DNA of 22,121 nucleotides from Candolleomyces eurysporus (lineage: Eukaryota > Basidiomycota > Agaricomycetes > Agaricales > Psathyrellaceae): NCBI GenBank assembly GCA_027579435.1, contig JANBPK010001343.1, forward strand, positions 1 to 22,121. The letters run 5' to 3'. The position numbers and the translations under genes are program-made. Each line of letters begins with the position of its first letter. Position 1 is the stretch's first letter. A model generated the notes under the pieces. That model saw nothing but the letters and a program-made list of their open reading frames with translations. It did not search any database and had not been told where the DNA came from. This document shows, piece by piece, positions 1-11,150 of the stretch.

Positions 1-3000
1 TTGGATCCAACCATCCTTATTCAGTGCCAGGGCTGTAATAGGATAGTTATGTAAAACAGAGGGTCTGAAAAATGGGGTGAATCACACATTGAAATGAAAG
101 AAAAATATGGATGCTATACCTTGGTATGACAATTGTCCACAGGAAATGTTCCACAGTTGAATGGCTTTGTTCTGTGGGCCTGGAACAATGTACTTGCCAT
201 CAGGAGAGAAGGCAACAGATGTGACCGAGTCAGTATGCCCTTNTNTTGGCTCCAAGGCTGGCTGTCCTGTTTGAGCATCCCACAGCCTGATGGTGCTGTC
301 ATCTGAGCCTGAGACAATGTACTTGCCATCAGAAGAGAAGGCAACAGATCTGACACAGTCGGTATGCCCTTGTATTGGCTCCAAGGCTGGCTGTCCTGTT
401 TGAGCATTCCACAGTTGAATGGCCCCATTCCATAAGCCTGAGACCATATATTTGCCATTTGGAGAAAATGCCACAGATTCTGGTATCCTCTCAGTAGGTA
501 TCCTCAAGATCTCCTGTTGTCTATGAGCCAAGTTATGGTGGATAGTAGGAATTGAATGAAATCCTAGCAGTGGTAGCACTGGCTGTTTTGATGCAGCATA
601 GAATGGTAGTGCTGACAGATATAAATGAGGGGCACTGTGGCTGATTGCTGGATAAAAATTATGCACAAAATCTCCAATGTTGTCCAGTAATGAGCCCAGC
701 TCAGTTGAGATCACTCTCTATATAATCCATTAATTCTAAGGCTGTGATTCTATTGATTATCTACTTACCTTGGATATTTTCCAGAATGTATTGTAGGCAT
801 ATTTGACATCTTTCAATACACTCAGTGCCTCCAGCCAATGCAAGACCTTCTCTGTCTTCACAAATTCCAGCATTCTTTGCTGAAGAGGCTCAGTGACTCC
901 TGCATAGAGAACATGATCCCCCCNATGCTGTGCATGCATAAGCCAGTTCAGATGCAAGTTTCAAGGGCTCAGGTTGGTTGTCATTGCTCTGATATGAGGT
1001 TTTTGCTCCTGATATCCCAAAGTGTAGCATAGAGTCCATGACATCAAAGCACAGACCAGCTGTGGTGGAATGTGCAGCAGTTCTATCAATTGCCCATTTT
1101 TCACCAGAATGCTTTTCCAATGTCAGGTAGTCAACAAAGGATGCATGGAAAATTGAGATCAGAGCATCATCACAGCCTTCATCTGGAATTTGCACAACAG
1201 AATGAAGAGACTTGAAAGCTTCTCGGATCTCCAAGGTATCTGTCCCAAGCAACTTGGCATAGTCATTCACTGAAACAGGCCTTTGGGCTGTCACAAGCAG
1301 TGATAGACAGGACTGTATCATATTTGCCTCCTCTGGCTCCACAGCTGTGAATGCTTCAGCTAGGATTGTGCTGTACAGGGTTTCAATGCCAGAAAGCTGG
1401 ACATTTGCAGAGTGTTTGCCCAGTTCCCAAAACCGCTTCAAGCTATTCCCTTTGTAGGTTGCAATATATGCCACCATAGTGGCTGCAATGATAAACAGTG
1501 TTCCAGAGACATCAGCAATGACTTGAACCTCTGGAGGTGGCCAGTTTGACTTTGCCTGATAGTAGTTATACACCCTTGGGATGCATTTGAACCGATCATT
1601 CAGGTACAGCAGTATGTCAGCTTTGACAATGCTAGCTTCAATGTCATGCAGGCGAAGCCTCCCATGTTGGTTGGATGCATCAAAGGACTCCCTCAGAGCA
1701 ACCTCAGGACGGCTAGTAAGGAAGAACTTGAGAGGAATGGCTGGTTTTTGCGACAAGATTGCCTCGATGAAGAGCTTGACAGCCTCTTTATTCTCGCACT
1801 CATCGAGGGCATCAACACCAAGCACAAGGGGTTCACCAGCAGCAAAGGTCTCCTTAGCAGGCTGGAGAATCAGTTTTGCATACTGGACCTTCAAATCCAT
1901 CTTTGTTGGATTTCCACATGCCCCATCGGACTCGAGAATTTTCTCGAGGGCATCACCGAATTTAGGTCGTGCCTTTGCCATAATCCTCGCGAGGGTGGGG
2001 ATGATGAGGTACACATTCCTCTGATCGAGCTCGCTGAGCGTGCAGAAGAAGCTTGCACCCAGAAGTCCCCGGTCGTTGAGCTGGGAGCAAAAGGACTTCG
2101 ACACGGCTGTCTTCCCTGTCCCCGCAAGCCCACTCAGCCAGAATAGATGAGGGGAATCAGGGTCCTTTGCCCAGGCGAGCAACATGGCCAGCAGGGATAT
2201 CCTGGATCCAGGTGTGCATCCAGAGCCTCTTTCTGGGTTGCTAAACTCTGCCCCTTTTACTCCACCTAGTTCCTCGAACATGTCTGATTTGGTGGGCTGA
2301 GCGACGTGATCAATGAGAATCAAGTATTGAGAACTTACTCGATCTCTTCAGCGACCGGACGGCCTCTTCGATATTGCGTACAGCCCCAGTATGAGCCTCA
2401 ATTACTATTGATGCCCTTGAGAAAGGAAAACGGACAGGCAGAGAATCAGACGTACTCTCGATTCGTTCCTTCAACCAGTCAACCCCGGAAACAATCTGAA
2501 GAGTCTGGTTCATATTCTCGACGGTCGCGTCAAACTAGACAGTTGTGAGCCACCGTCATGAGTATGGACCTGAACAGGCTCACCATTGCTATCTCGATGG
2601 CAAACCTGATCTCCTGCGTAAGCTTCAACACTTCTTGCTTATCCTGGTCCGTGAGGATGGCTCGGTCGACAACTGATCTGTTCGGATTAACCTTGTCTTG
2701 AAGTATCTTCTTCTTCTCCTCCAGAGTACTGGTCATTCCGGCATGCACTTAGTACGTCGACGCTGGGGATGATCAAGCTGCTCTCACCGCGACAGTCCAC
2801 TGAAGCGATCTTGGACCCCTTGCTGAACATCGGGGGGGNCTCTCGTCTATAATTCGCGACAATGCCTCCACCCTCTTGAGAAGCGCGTCGAATTCCTCAT
2901 GATTCTCCCCGTATGCCTACTCATAGATTGGTAAGGAGGATCGTATCTCGTAGAGAAAGACTCACATCAATTGCATTACAAATGGCCAATAGCCCCTTTG

Positions 3001-3715
3001 CGGTACTCTTCAATGGGGGAAAAACATCCGATACGTCGACGATCCTCCGGAGGGTGGTCTTGACGCCTTCGTAGATCTTGCTCCCCAGGCCCACTGGCTG
3101 ATGTTCAACTTGAGCGGGACCCTCCTGAGGCTCGTTGGCCCCGTGAGACGTCGCAGCGGCGGGGTTGTTCGATTGAATTGGAAGATTGGAGGGATCGCCT
3201 TCACCGATCGCTGTACCGAGGGCCTGGCTTGGATGATCGACATGAGCAGTGGTTGTCTGCACCTCTCCCTCTCTCCCGGAGCTCGCCAAGCGCCCGCTCG
3301 GAGAGGATGGGTTGGAGACCGGCGATGCGCCGTCACGATCGGAGGTGGAAGTGGAGGGTATGAACGTATTCTCCTCGTTCTGCGTTGGGAGGGAGGGTAT
3401 AGCTTCTGACGAGGTAGATTGGATCGCCTGCATGGAAAGATCTTTGGGGAGCTGGCTACCGATAGTTTTGGCGATGTTGTCCTGATGGCTTTGAATTTCG
3501 CTGCGGCCGGTGTCCTCGGTCGGCGGATTGGGTGTAGGGATATCGTGGCTAGCTTTAGAGCTGGTACCCGTATCTCCTGTAACGTTGGGATGGGAGGGGC
3601 GAGAACGAGAGGGAGAAGGAGTGCGAGAACCGAGGCGCTCTTGAAAGAATTTCACGGGACTTTTGAAGAACTCCTTGACTTCATCCCGGTGACGAGGCCG
3701 TTTGGGGGGATCCAT
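1..3715 (-). CDS. NACHT-WD40 NLR-like STAND protein, 3' end off the window
   Basis: Fungal NLR-type signal-transduction NTPase, presumed to act in cytosolic non-self recognition. Exons, read on the minus strand: 3715-2966, 2916-2788, 2728-2584, 2534-2339, 2283-769, 717-120 and 32 to beyond 1. All junctions are GT-AG with matching phases, provided the N at 2839 and the N at 924 are treated as spurious bases. Domains: a Ser/Pro-rich disordered N-terminus with KRPRHRD and SRTPSPSRS (residues 1-200); a helical segment (about 215-400); NACHT with Walker A GLAGTGKT (about 458-465) and Walker B LVLGVDALDEC (about 559-569); the linker containing ISHSAPHLYLSALPF; three WD repeats; and the start of the conserved tail reading ALNKDGWIQ at the left edge. 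The start ATG at 3715 opens the family-typical N-terminus. Three WD repeats is few for this family. The gene is probably functional rather than a pseudogene, because both breaks coincide with N bases. The exact ligand cannot be known from sequence. Confidence 0.88.
120..500 (-). repeat. Three WD40 repeats in 126-bp units
   Basis: Three consecutive 42-residue WD repeats, recognisable by SVAFSPNGKY, GHTD and IQLWNAQTG/IRLWDAQTG, lie inside the NLR coding exon. The first two linkers (AQTGQPALEP) are near-identical at nucleotide level, which suggests recent repeat duplication or conversion. The N bases at 243 and 245 fall in the copy of a stretch that reads cleanly in the neighbouring unit. Such arrays change repeat number readily in HET-E-like proteins. 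Confidence 0.85.
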
Positions 3716-6066
3716 GTCCAGTTATCCAGTAATACGAAGTAAAGTCAGAGGGGATTGTGTACGAGGCTGGTGGAAGTAGTGGTCGAAGCAGCAACACACG
3801 CCCCGCTCGAGATCGCTTTGGGCAGGCCAAGCCCACACGTGCCGATGCGCTCAGGTGAATGAGTCCAGCACTGCCTTGGGCCATGCTATACGAGTGGCAA
3901 TCTCAAGACAAGGCGAACAACTACGTGTCCTCTCAGTCATCAACAATCGCTATGCAATCTAAATCCAATATTGGTAGATGAAAAAAGGCTGCCCAATTAA
4001 ACCGCATGCTACGACCCCTTCTTGTCGGCGAACTCGCCACTCCTGCTGCACATCCTTTGGGAGGTGCATGCTCTCCGTGTTAAATGTAGTAAACAAAGGG
4101 AAGGTTAAGTCTACGTCCAAGGTTCTCAACAAGCTAAGAACGGAAAACCCATGCACGAAGAGAAATAAGCTGCGGGAAACCAAGCAAAGTAAGGAGTCCA
4201 ATAAACAATCCTCGAGGTAACCCGGTCGTCGCCATCAAGAGAATAAAAAGACAAGGATAAAAACCATATAGAAAGGGAAGGATGCGAGAAAAACGCGATA
4301 ACAACATTGAGGGGCGCAGAGAAATATTGAGAGGTGGAAAGAATTACGAGAGCTAGACTCCCGAGAGTAGGAGCAGCACGATGCGAGTCGGTTGGTGGTG
4401 AGGGAAGAAAGGACATCCACGCTTCCGAGTATATCCTCTTCGACCAAAAGCCACAGGCCGAGCACCCGGAAGAGCGGGGTACACCCTACGAGGCTCCAAG
4501 ACGCTTCCTGGTGGCCTCCCTACTCATGAATACTAGGTGTCGTCCCCTGCACATCTTCGATGTAGATGTCCAAGTCGCCTGGGGACTGGAAGGAAGGGAA
4601 GGGAAGGTGAAGTTAGAGAAGTGCAGTTGACGGATGTAAGAGGAAACGGGTGTGTAAAAAACGAGAGAGGATCGAAGGGACGAACGAGCGAAAAGGCGAG
4701 CGTACGAGAGGGCGCACGAGCAATCGCCCGGACGAACGAATATGAAAGAAGGGAGAACAAGGATTGAAAGAAACCGAGCAAAGGAAATCAGGTGTACATA
4801 CCATTCTTTGCTACAAGAAACAACCCATCGTTACCGACTCTACCAGCAGCCCTGTCGTCCACGGCATGGCGTTCGCTTGGTCATTCACCCGCTATGCGCC
4901 TAAGTGTTGGCTGGATAACGATGGAGCGGGCTTGGCTAGTCCTTCATGGATCGTTTGAACTTTGTCGTGTTTTCCCGTGGCAATTGGTCATGGATCGAGC
5001 TCAGTCGAGGACGGTCAGCCATATCCAGATTGCGGATGGCAGGAGGCCAACGTTGATGTTGTGCGACCTGAAGCGTGGCAGTACGGTTGAAATCGCTGTG
5101 GCGGTAGGCAGGCGCGGGGGAGTCGCAGTCGTAATCGCGAGCATAGGTGGGGTCGAGGGCGGTTCGGCAGACATCCCACAAGTCAAGCTACAAAGCACGC
5201 TGTCAACTGATTGGAGGCCCGGGAGAAAAGGAGGAAGTCTTTGCGGAACGACGAGCCAAATCCTTCTCAGCTCATTTCAGCGACACGCTGCTCCAGGGCG
5301 ACCGGTGATCTGCTTGTCATCGACCAGCAATGTAAACGCTTCTCGTCGTAGAGCTGCAGTAGAACAGTGGTAGGAGATGAAAAGAGTCGGTGGCAGTGCT
5401 GATTTCCGGCCATTCTTGTTATTGTTCCCACCGACTTTTTAGACCTGGACTTATGAGTGATTCCAAAGAGTCGATCATGCTCCTCGTATGTGACACGTCT
5501 CGCGGCGTGTGCATCGGAGCGCTTGCCTCGAGGCTCGAATTCCCTCCTAGCACTCAATATACCCGCTCAGGATCACCCAAGAGATACCCATTGAACGCCG
5601 GGAAACGCCCAGCGAGTGCTCAGGAGCATCCAGGTGGTACCCAGTGGAGTTTCCTGGGAACGCGCCTCACAGTGAAACCCGAGGTCTCTCTCGTTTTACA
5701 GCTTTGCAGAGCACTTGGTCTCGTGCAAGGAGTACTGCATGAACATTCTGACTGCGATCAAATTCCAATATTCTGGTTGGAGTGAAGGATTTTGAACGGC
5801 CAGAATCGGTGCGTGCGTTCATTTCGATGCTGAACGACGTCGAGTGCACGTCCTAACGCGTAAACTGACGAATTTTCTATTTAGCGTATCGCTACCATGT
5901 TGATCTTACAAAGTTCAACTGTTAGGGAGCGAGGGAGCTCGCAAAGTTGAGCGCAATCATAATGATGCTGGAGAGGGTATCATGGGCTCGGCTTGAAATA
6001 TATAACGTCCGGAAAAACAGCCCCGAGAAGCATCAACAGCGCGCCCTTTCCTTCCAGCCGGTCCAG
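3716..6066. other. Intergenic region, no convincing gene; purine-rich tract 4.2-4.8 kb
   Basis: This 2.35 kb spacer separates the divergently transcribed NLR and S28 genes and should contain both promoters. Open frames of up to 193 codons occur, but none shows a recognisable motif or a chain of phase-compatible exons. Roughly 4225-4350 and 4590-4780 are strongly purine-rich on the plus strand (AAGGGAAGGGAAGG-like, then GAACGA/GCGAG-like runs), so the minus strand is pyrimidine-rich, as is common in fungal promoters. A weak minus-strand candidate (5557-5267 with 5181-4936, containing a Tyr/Asp-rich stretch ARDYDCDSPAPAYRHSDF) cannot be supported as a gene. Confidence 0.6.
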
Positions 6067-6072
6067 TATAAA
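6067..6072 (+). promoter_or_regulatory. TATA box of the S28 peptidase gene
   Basis: TATAAA sits 69 bp upstream of the start codon at 6141, a normal distance for a core promoter with a short 5' leader. A pyrimidine-rich stretch around 6088-6100 follows it. No other TATAAA lies closer to the start codon. Confidence 0.6.
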
Positions 6073-6140
6073 GGAGGAGCGCGTTGTCATCCTTCTCCAG
6101 AGTACAAAGTTCAACTATCCAATACCGGAGTCGCCAAACG

Positions 6141-8502
6141 ATGCGCCCTTTTCGCAAGTTCTGCCTCAACAACGCTATTGCCCTGCTTCTTGCCGCCTCC
6201 CAGCTGGTTTCTGCTGCCGACGTCGACTGGGAACCTTACCTCGAAGGTTACAAAAACAGCCTTCACAACTTTGGGATTTTCGATGGCCGTCGTACCGCAA
6301 AGCCTGCACCAGAGTTACGCAAAAGCCGCCCAGTGGCCGATGTCAATGGAAACACGATTCCGGACTACGATGTCTTGTACGAATTTGACCAGCTAATTGA
6401 CCACAATAACGCGAGCCGGGGCACCTTCAAGATGAGGTACTATCACACTTGGGAGTACTACAGAGAAGGTGAGTGTTGTATTTCGGCCTTGGTCTTCATT
6501 CCGAATACGAACTTGGATTTTCTCTAGGCGGCCCGATCATCTTGTACGTGCTCGGGGAACAGGGAATCGACGTGAATCGTATGGAGCTCTTGCACCCAGG
6601 AATGATCTTTCGACTCACCATTTTCCGTGGGCAGGTGGGGAACGGTCCCTGACGAATGTCACTATCCCGGGTGCCATCGCCCAGGCCACAAACGGCGCTG
6701 TTGTCGTGGTCGAGCATCGTTTCTACGGAAAATCAAAGCCCTTCCCAGATTTGTCTGTAGATAGCCTCAGGTTTCACACTATCTCGCAGGCTCTCCAAGA
6801 TTTCGTCTATTTCTCGCGGAATGTCAGGCTGGCAATGCCTGGAGGCGACGGCGAAGGGATTCGGCCTCATAGATCTCCGTGGATATTTATTGGAGGGAGC
6901 TATTCTGGAGCGCTTGCAGCGTTCATTATGGAACAGTACGCGTATTATACTCTTATGCGCCCTTTCCCCAATCATACTGACACCTCCGTAGATATCCAGG
7001 TGTATTTTGGGCAGCGTACGCTTCGTCTGCTGCGGTGCAACCGAAAATGTGAGTGCAGGTCGTCGGTTCCTGGACTACCTAAGGCTCAGTCGCTTGCTGT
7101 ACCTTTTTTAGTGATTTCTGGCAATATTGGAGCCCTATCGAACAACATATGCCAGCCAATTGTACGGCGGACGTCAAGGCGGTTGTATCCCTCATTGATG
7201 GGGTACTCGATTCTGGCAACCAAACTCGTATGACAGAGATTAAGACACAGTTTGGTCTGGGCTCGCTCAATACTATTGATTTTGTCAACACCAGTACGTC
7301 CTTATTCTTCCCATTTATTGAAGGATGGCTTGTATCTGACTCCAATGTTCGATTACAGTTAATATCCCTTTCAGAACGTGGCAAACCCTCCAGCCCGCTA
7401 GCGCAAGGAACTCGCTAATCTACCCTTTCTGCGACGCATTGGAGACTCAAGGGGGTCAAGTCGCTGGCGCTGAGGGGTGGGGCGCACAAATCGCCTTGCC
7501 CAAGTACGCCGACCTTTTCAGGAGTGTCATCACCTCTCGTGCGTGCTGACTACCTCGTCGTCACCGATTAGATTGCTGAGTGACCTCCGTACTTTTTTGT
7601 CCAGTGTGTGGTAATACGACTACCGACGCTCTTCAGTGCGCTCTTTACCCCTGATTCGCAACATTGGCAACCTCCATAAATGCTCACGAATTTCATTTTC
7701 TTCTCTTCTATGTAGAGCCTGCGACTCGTTTGTCACTATCGGGTTTAATGCTTCAAGGTATGTATCAACAGACGTCGATAGCGATTTGCGACCATGGATG
7801 TGGACATTGTACGTAAATTACTTTCGTCGCCTTTCCCTCTTCGTTCCTCAAGCCGTCGTTTATCGTCTACAGATGCAACGAAGCCGGCTGGTTCCAACCT
7901 GGACCTCCGAATGGAGGCGGAATTGTCTCAAAGTACTTTAACGTCCAAGCCTGGGCTGTAAGTCACAAACAGCTTTTCTCGCCCGGTGCTCTCACTCATG
8001 GTTGAGCTACGCTTCAGACGTTCTGCTCCGAAGCCTTTCCGGGGACCTTCACCAACTCTCTGACCGAATTCCAGGCTCGTGTCGACGCAACTTTGCAGCA
8101 GTATAAAGGCTGGAACACCATGGCGGACAGGGTATTCGTGGTGAATGGTCGCCGTACGTCGCGTTTCCGTGCTCGATGAGTCCTACCTTGCTAAAACTAA
8201 CCTCGTCTTTAGGCGACCCCTGGTTGGAGGTAACTCTCTCTGCTACTGAAGCAAATGCGTCAAGCACTGAGCTCCGACCTATATACCTCACAAATGGATT
8301 TCATGGCTCGGATATGTCACATGCGAACGCTGTTGTGGAACCGAGCATTGGAGAGGTGTGGAATCAGGCTCTGACAACCTTTCCGCAATGGGTTTCGGAA
8401 TTCGAGAGGCAGGGATCTTCAGCGAGTGAGGTCAGATCGAGCCCGTTTGGATTGGCTGTAGTAGTGGCTAGCGCTACTTTTTCAATGTTGACTGTCCTCT
8501 AG
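6141..8502 (+). CDS. S28-family serine peptidase (Pro-X carboxypeptidase-like), secreted, probably GPI-anchored
   Basis: Predicted secreted serine exopeptidase of MEROPS family S28, which cleaves beside proline. Eleven exons join in phase: 6141-6468, 6528-6578, 6635-6935, 6992-7048, 7112-7293, 7359-7538, 7605-7635, 7716-7808, 7873-7957, 8018-8153 and 8213-8502, giving 577 residues. Evidence: an N-terminal signal peptide (hydrophobic AIALLLAASQLVSA); FDQLIDHNN; VEHRFYGKSKPFPDLS; the nucleophile motif GGSYSGAL (Ser about 215); VFWAAYASSA; WMWTLCNEAGWFQ; the acid motif GRRDPW (Asp about 483); and NGFHGSDM (His about 512). The last 20 residues are hydrophobic after a Ser-rich stretch, which suggests a GPI-anchor signal. 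The length is normal for fungal S28 proteins. The frame is intact. It appears unrelated to the mobile block on its right. Confidence 0.93.
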
Positions 8503-8772
8503 ATCTAATCGTGTTTATCAAAAGCCTGAGGCTTCGGCTCGTTTTGCAGCTAACAATATCGCTATTAACGGGTACATAACAGATTAGGATTTGGGGTAGT
8601 CTATCGACCCATTCAGTAAGTAGAGAGGCGGCAAACCGGAGCTGGTCCAAATCAGAACCTGAGTCCACGCTTCTAAGACCCAACTCCTCTCGACTACGCA
8701 GAGCATTCAGCAGCATGTCAAATATGACATGACACAGCTGGGTTGGCATTAGATCAAGCATTATGTCTAATT
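8503..8772. other. Short spacer downstream of the S28 gene
   Basis: No open frame with a recognisable product and no clear repeat is seen. It should contain the 3' UTR and polyadenylation region of the S28 gene. CAGCTG-containing words begin to appear near 8735 and lead into the inverted repeat. Confidence 0.4.
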
Positions 8773-8825
8773 TTGGCCCAGCTGGGATGGGTAAGGTCTC
8801 AAAATGCATGTCCCAGCTGGGCCAA
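8773..8825. repeat. 15-bp perfect inverted repeat with 23-bp loop
   Basis: The arm at 8773-8787 (TTGGCCCAGCTGGGA) is the exact reverse complement of 8811-8825. Each arm itself contains the palindrome CAGCTG. It could form a stem-loop. It lies 270 bp past the S28 stop and just before the minisatellite. It may be a remnant of a small inverted-repeat element or a transposon end; no target-site duplication was found. Confidence 0.7.
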
Positions 8826-8890
8826 GCAACACCAGTCTCATATTAAATGACTCCAGCGGGGCGGGACATAGCTACCAGTTGCTCATGACA

Positions 8891-9600
8891 ATAGGAATCT
8901 CAGGAGTATTCTTGGACATTGGTACATATATGTACATCTTGAATAATAATGGTTGGGCAGGCCATCATGGGAATCTCAGGCAGCTTTTCGACATTCAAAC
9001 ATACTTCCTTGAATTCCAGAGGTCCTAGAGGAATCTCAGGCTAGTTATTGGCATTCATATGTACTTCTTAATACCAGCAGTCAGGCAAGGGCATGACAGG
9101 GATCTTGGGCTAATGTTGGAACATTGAACAGCAGTCTGGGCATAGGAATCTTGGGCCAACTTTGACATCCAGTACGTACTTTTCAAATAACAGGCACTTG
9201 AGGCAGGGACACCATAGGAATCTTGGGCCAACTTTGACATCCTGTATGTACTTTTCAAATAATGGGCAGTCGAGGCAGGGNCNCCATAGGAATNTNGGGN
9301 CAACTTTGACATCCAGTANGTACTTNNCAAATAATGGCACTCAGGGCAGAGGCACTATAGGAATCTCAGGCCAACTTTGACATTCAGTACGTACCTCTCA
9401 AATAACGGCACCCGGGGGCAGAGTTCAGTACGTACTTCTCAAATAACGGCACCTAGGGGCAGAGAGGCGCTTTGGAAGTCTCGGGCCAACTTCAACACCC
9501 GCACGTACTTTTCAAATAATGGGCGGTCAAGGTGGGGGCACCGTAGGAATCTCGGGCCAATTTTGACATCCACACGTAATTCTCGACTCACAACAGTCCA
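8891..9600. repeat. Minisatellite, about 72-bp units, with AGTACGTACT palindromes
   Basis: Units are clear at 9141-9212, 9213-9284, 9285-9355, 9356 to about 9468 (with a partial internal duplication), about 9470-9540 and 9541-9600. More diverged copies run back to about 8891. The consensus starts (C)ATAGGAATCTTGGGCC, then AACTTTGACATCCAGTACGTAC, then TTTTCAAATAA and a G-rich end. Several units carry AGTACGTACT or a near-match (exact at 9171-9180 and 9427-9436). Eight N bases fall in units 2 and 3, as expected when near-identical repeats are collapsed in assembly. The real copy number may be higher. Confidence 0.88.
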
Positions 9601-9649
9601 GCATAGGCATACAGGTTGATCGGGAAGCACCTTGAACCAATGACAAGGA

Positions 9650-11128
9650 ATGGCCTTGTGGCAAATGGGTACCAACAAAATGGACCACACTCGAGGCCTC
9701 CCATCCCGCTTCATTTTTTCTCAACCAAAGCAGATGTCAACCGAGAACAAAGACGTTCCGCCAGGTCTGAGGTTCCTGAAGCTATGTGCCCACTACACAC
9801 AGGATCTGCTTCGGGAACGTACGACTCAAGGGGGGCCTGTGCCACGCAACCGACACATCACAATAGATGTCAAGATAGAGCTAGAAACACTCGTCGAGGT
9901 TCTAATGACCGCATGGAAAAACCCAGGTGAGTGCATCCAAACGGTCATGTTCACATTGTTACTCACTCGTGCAAAAAATCCCTCAGTCGTTATTGAAAAC
10001 AGCTTTGAGGAGCTTGTCCAGGCCTCCATGGCCAAGAATGGGGGAAAAAGCAGGGACAAACAGCTCCAGGATGCCTGGCAGCCTCCCTTTACCACCCAAC
10101 CTGATGGATCGAGGGTTCTGGTGTCTCGGCCAACTGTGTTCATGGATAACGAAGGCGTCGTGTTTGCCTGGTATCTTCCCGGCATCTTCACGTCCCGGCG
10201 ATCAGTGAGTGTCCCAATCCCTGTGCCACATTCTTTCTGGACGCAGAAATTATTCGTAGGAACTCGTCTTTGAGCATGTGAGACGAGCGGCCTGTGAAAC
10301 AAAAAGCGTTCTAAGCGTCACTAAGGCCAGCAGCGAAAACTGGAGGAATAGCGCTGACGCTTTTGCTAACCCGACCCGATGTCAGATACCCCCTGGTCAA
10401 GCGAATTTCAGCGCATGCTGGTATGCCCAGGGGCACGAGGTGAGTGAAGTTACTATTTTTAAATGATATACGGAGCTCATTGACAGCTTGCTGTCACATA
10501 GCCGCCCAGCCATCTACCTGGCCCCTCAAGTACGCTTAACCCGAAGGCAGGGCACAGCGGAGGACCCGAGCTGCTCGAAGATTTGATGGAGACAAACGTG
10601 ATCATCGGGGTGCTCCTCTCCCTCATTCATCCGTCACTGTTTGACATGCAGTTCCAAGTTCTACTGGAGGTGTACCGCAAGCTACACTCGCAACGATGCC
10701 CTGTCACTAATCCCGAGCTGACCGAGGCGGTGTTTGAACACTGGTCAACACCTTTCAGCGGGTTTGCCATCATCGCTAATCGAGAGACACCCTTACACCA
10801 AGATACGCAAGGTGGGAGGACCATGCTTGATATCCTTTCAGTATTCAGAGATCATTCGGGTGGGAGGCTCGAGATACCCCTGTTGAACGCCCGATTCGTC
10901 TACAACCCAAAGACAGCATTCGTCCTGCCTGGCTACTTGATGCAACATGGTGCCAGCCGAACAGAAGGGGAAAGGGTATGCATTGCCAGCTACATGCGGC
11001 CGACGGTGGGAGAGGGAATACTTAAGAGCGGATACGAAGCGTTGGGACCCCCAACCACTGATGACCTCATGGAGTCTTTCGGGTTGATGTTGCCAGAAGA
11101 GCCTGCGGCAGATATTTGGGCAAAGTAG
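9650..11128 (+). CDS. TET/JBP-family 2-oxoglutarate/Fe(II) DNA dioxygenase, transposon-linked
   Basis: Predicted nuclear enzyme that oxidises 5-methylcytosine (family function) using Fe(II) and 2-oxoglutarate. Exons 9650-9926, 9987-10204, 10260-10439 and 10502-11128 join in phase to give 433 residues. The C-terminal double-stranded beta-helix shows TPLHQDTQGGR (His 324, Asp 326), the distal iron ligand in LMQHGAS (His 374) and the 2-oxoglutarate-binding Arg in GERVCIASYMR (Arg 383). The upstream PPGQANFSACWYAQGHE also fits the basidiomycete family. All cofactor ligands are present, so it should be active. ATG 9650 is preceded by an in-frame TGA; a start at 9734 (MSTENKD) is also possible, and a missed 5' exon cannot be excluded. 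The first intron is 60 nt with no stop, so unspliced RNA stays in frame. The stop lies 22 bp from the end of the convergent gene. Confidence 0.85.
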
Positions 11129-11150
11129 CTCAATTATCATTAGATACTAT

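Noticed and set aside
4792..5373. 193-codon plus-strand open frame in the NLR-S28 spacer
   Set aside because: It has no recognisable motif and no splice-linked continuation, and its composition is Gly/Val/Ser-rich. The opposite strand has equally plausible frames. It looks like a chance frame.
5460..5560. Possible tRNA, from a GGCTCGAATTCC sequence like a T-arm
   Set aside because: No matching 7-bp acceptor stem, anticodon arm or D-arm could be found around it on either strand.
9616..9930. Alternative 104-codon frame overlapping the dioxygenase start
   Set aside because: It lacks family motifs. The frame from 9650 splices in phase into the catalytic domain.
10205..10273. Dioxygenase ending at the TGA at 10271-10273 by reading through or using the acceptor at 10246
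   Set aside because: The alternative acceptor at 10259 keeps the frame open into the conserved PPGQANF segment and the HxD domain, so the short product is not preferred.
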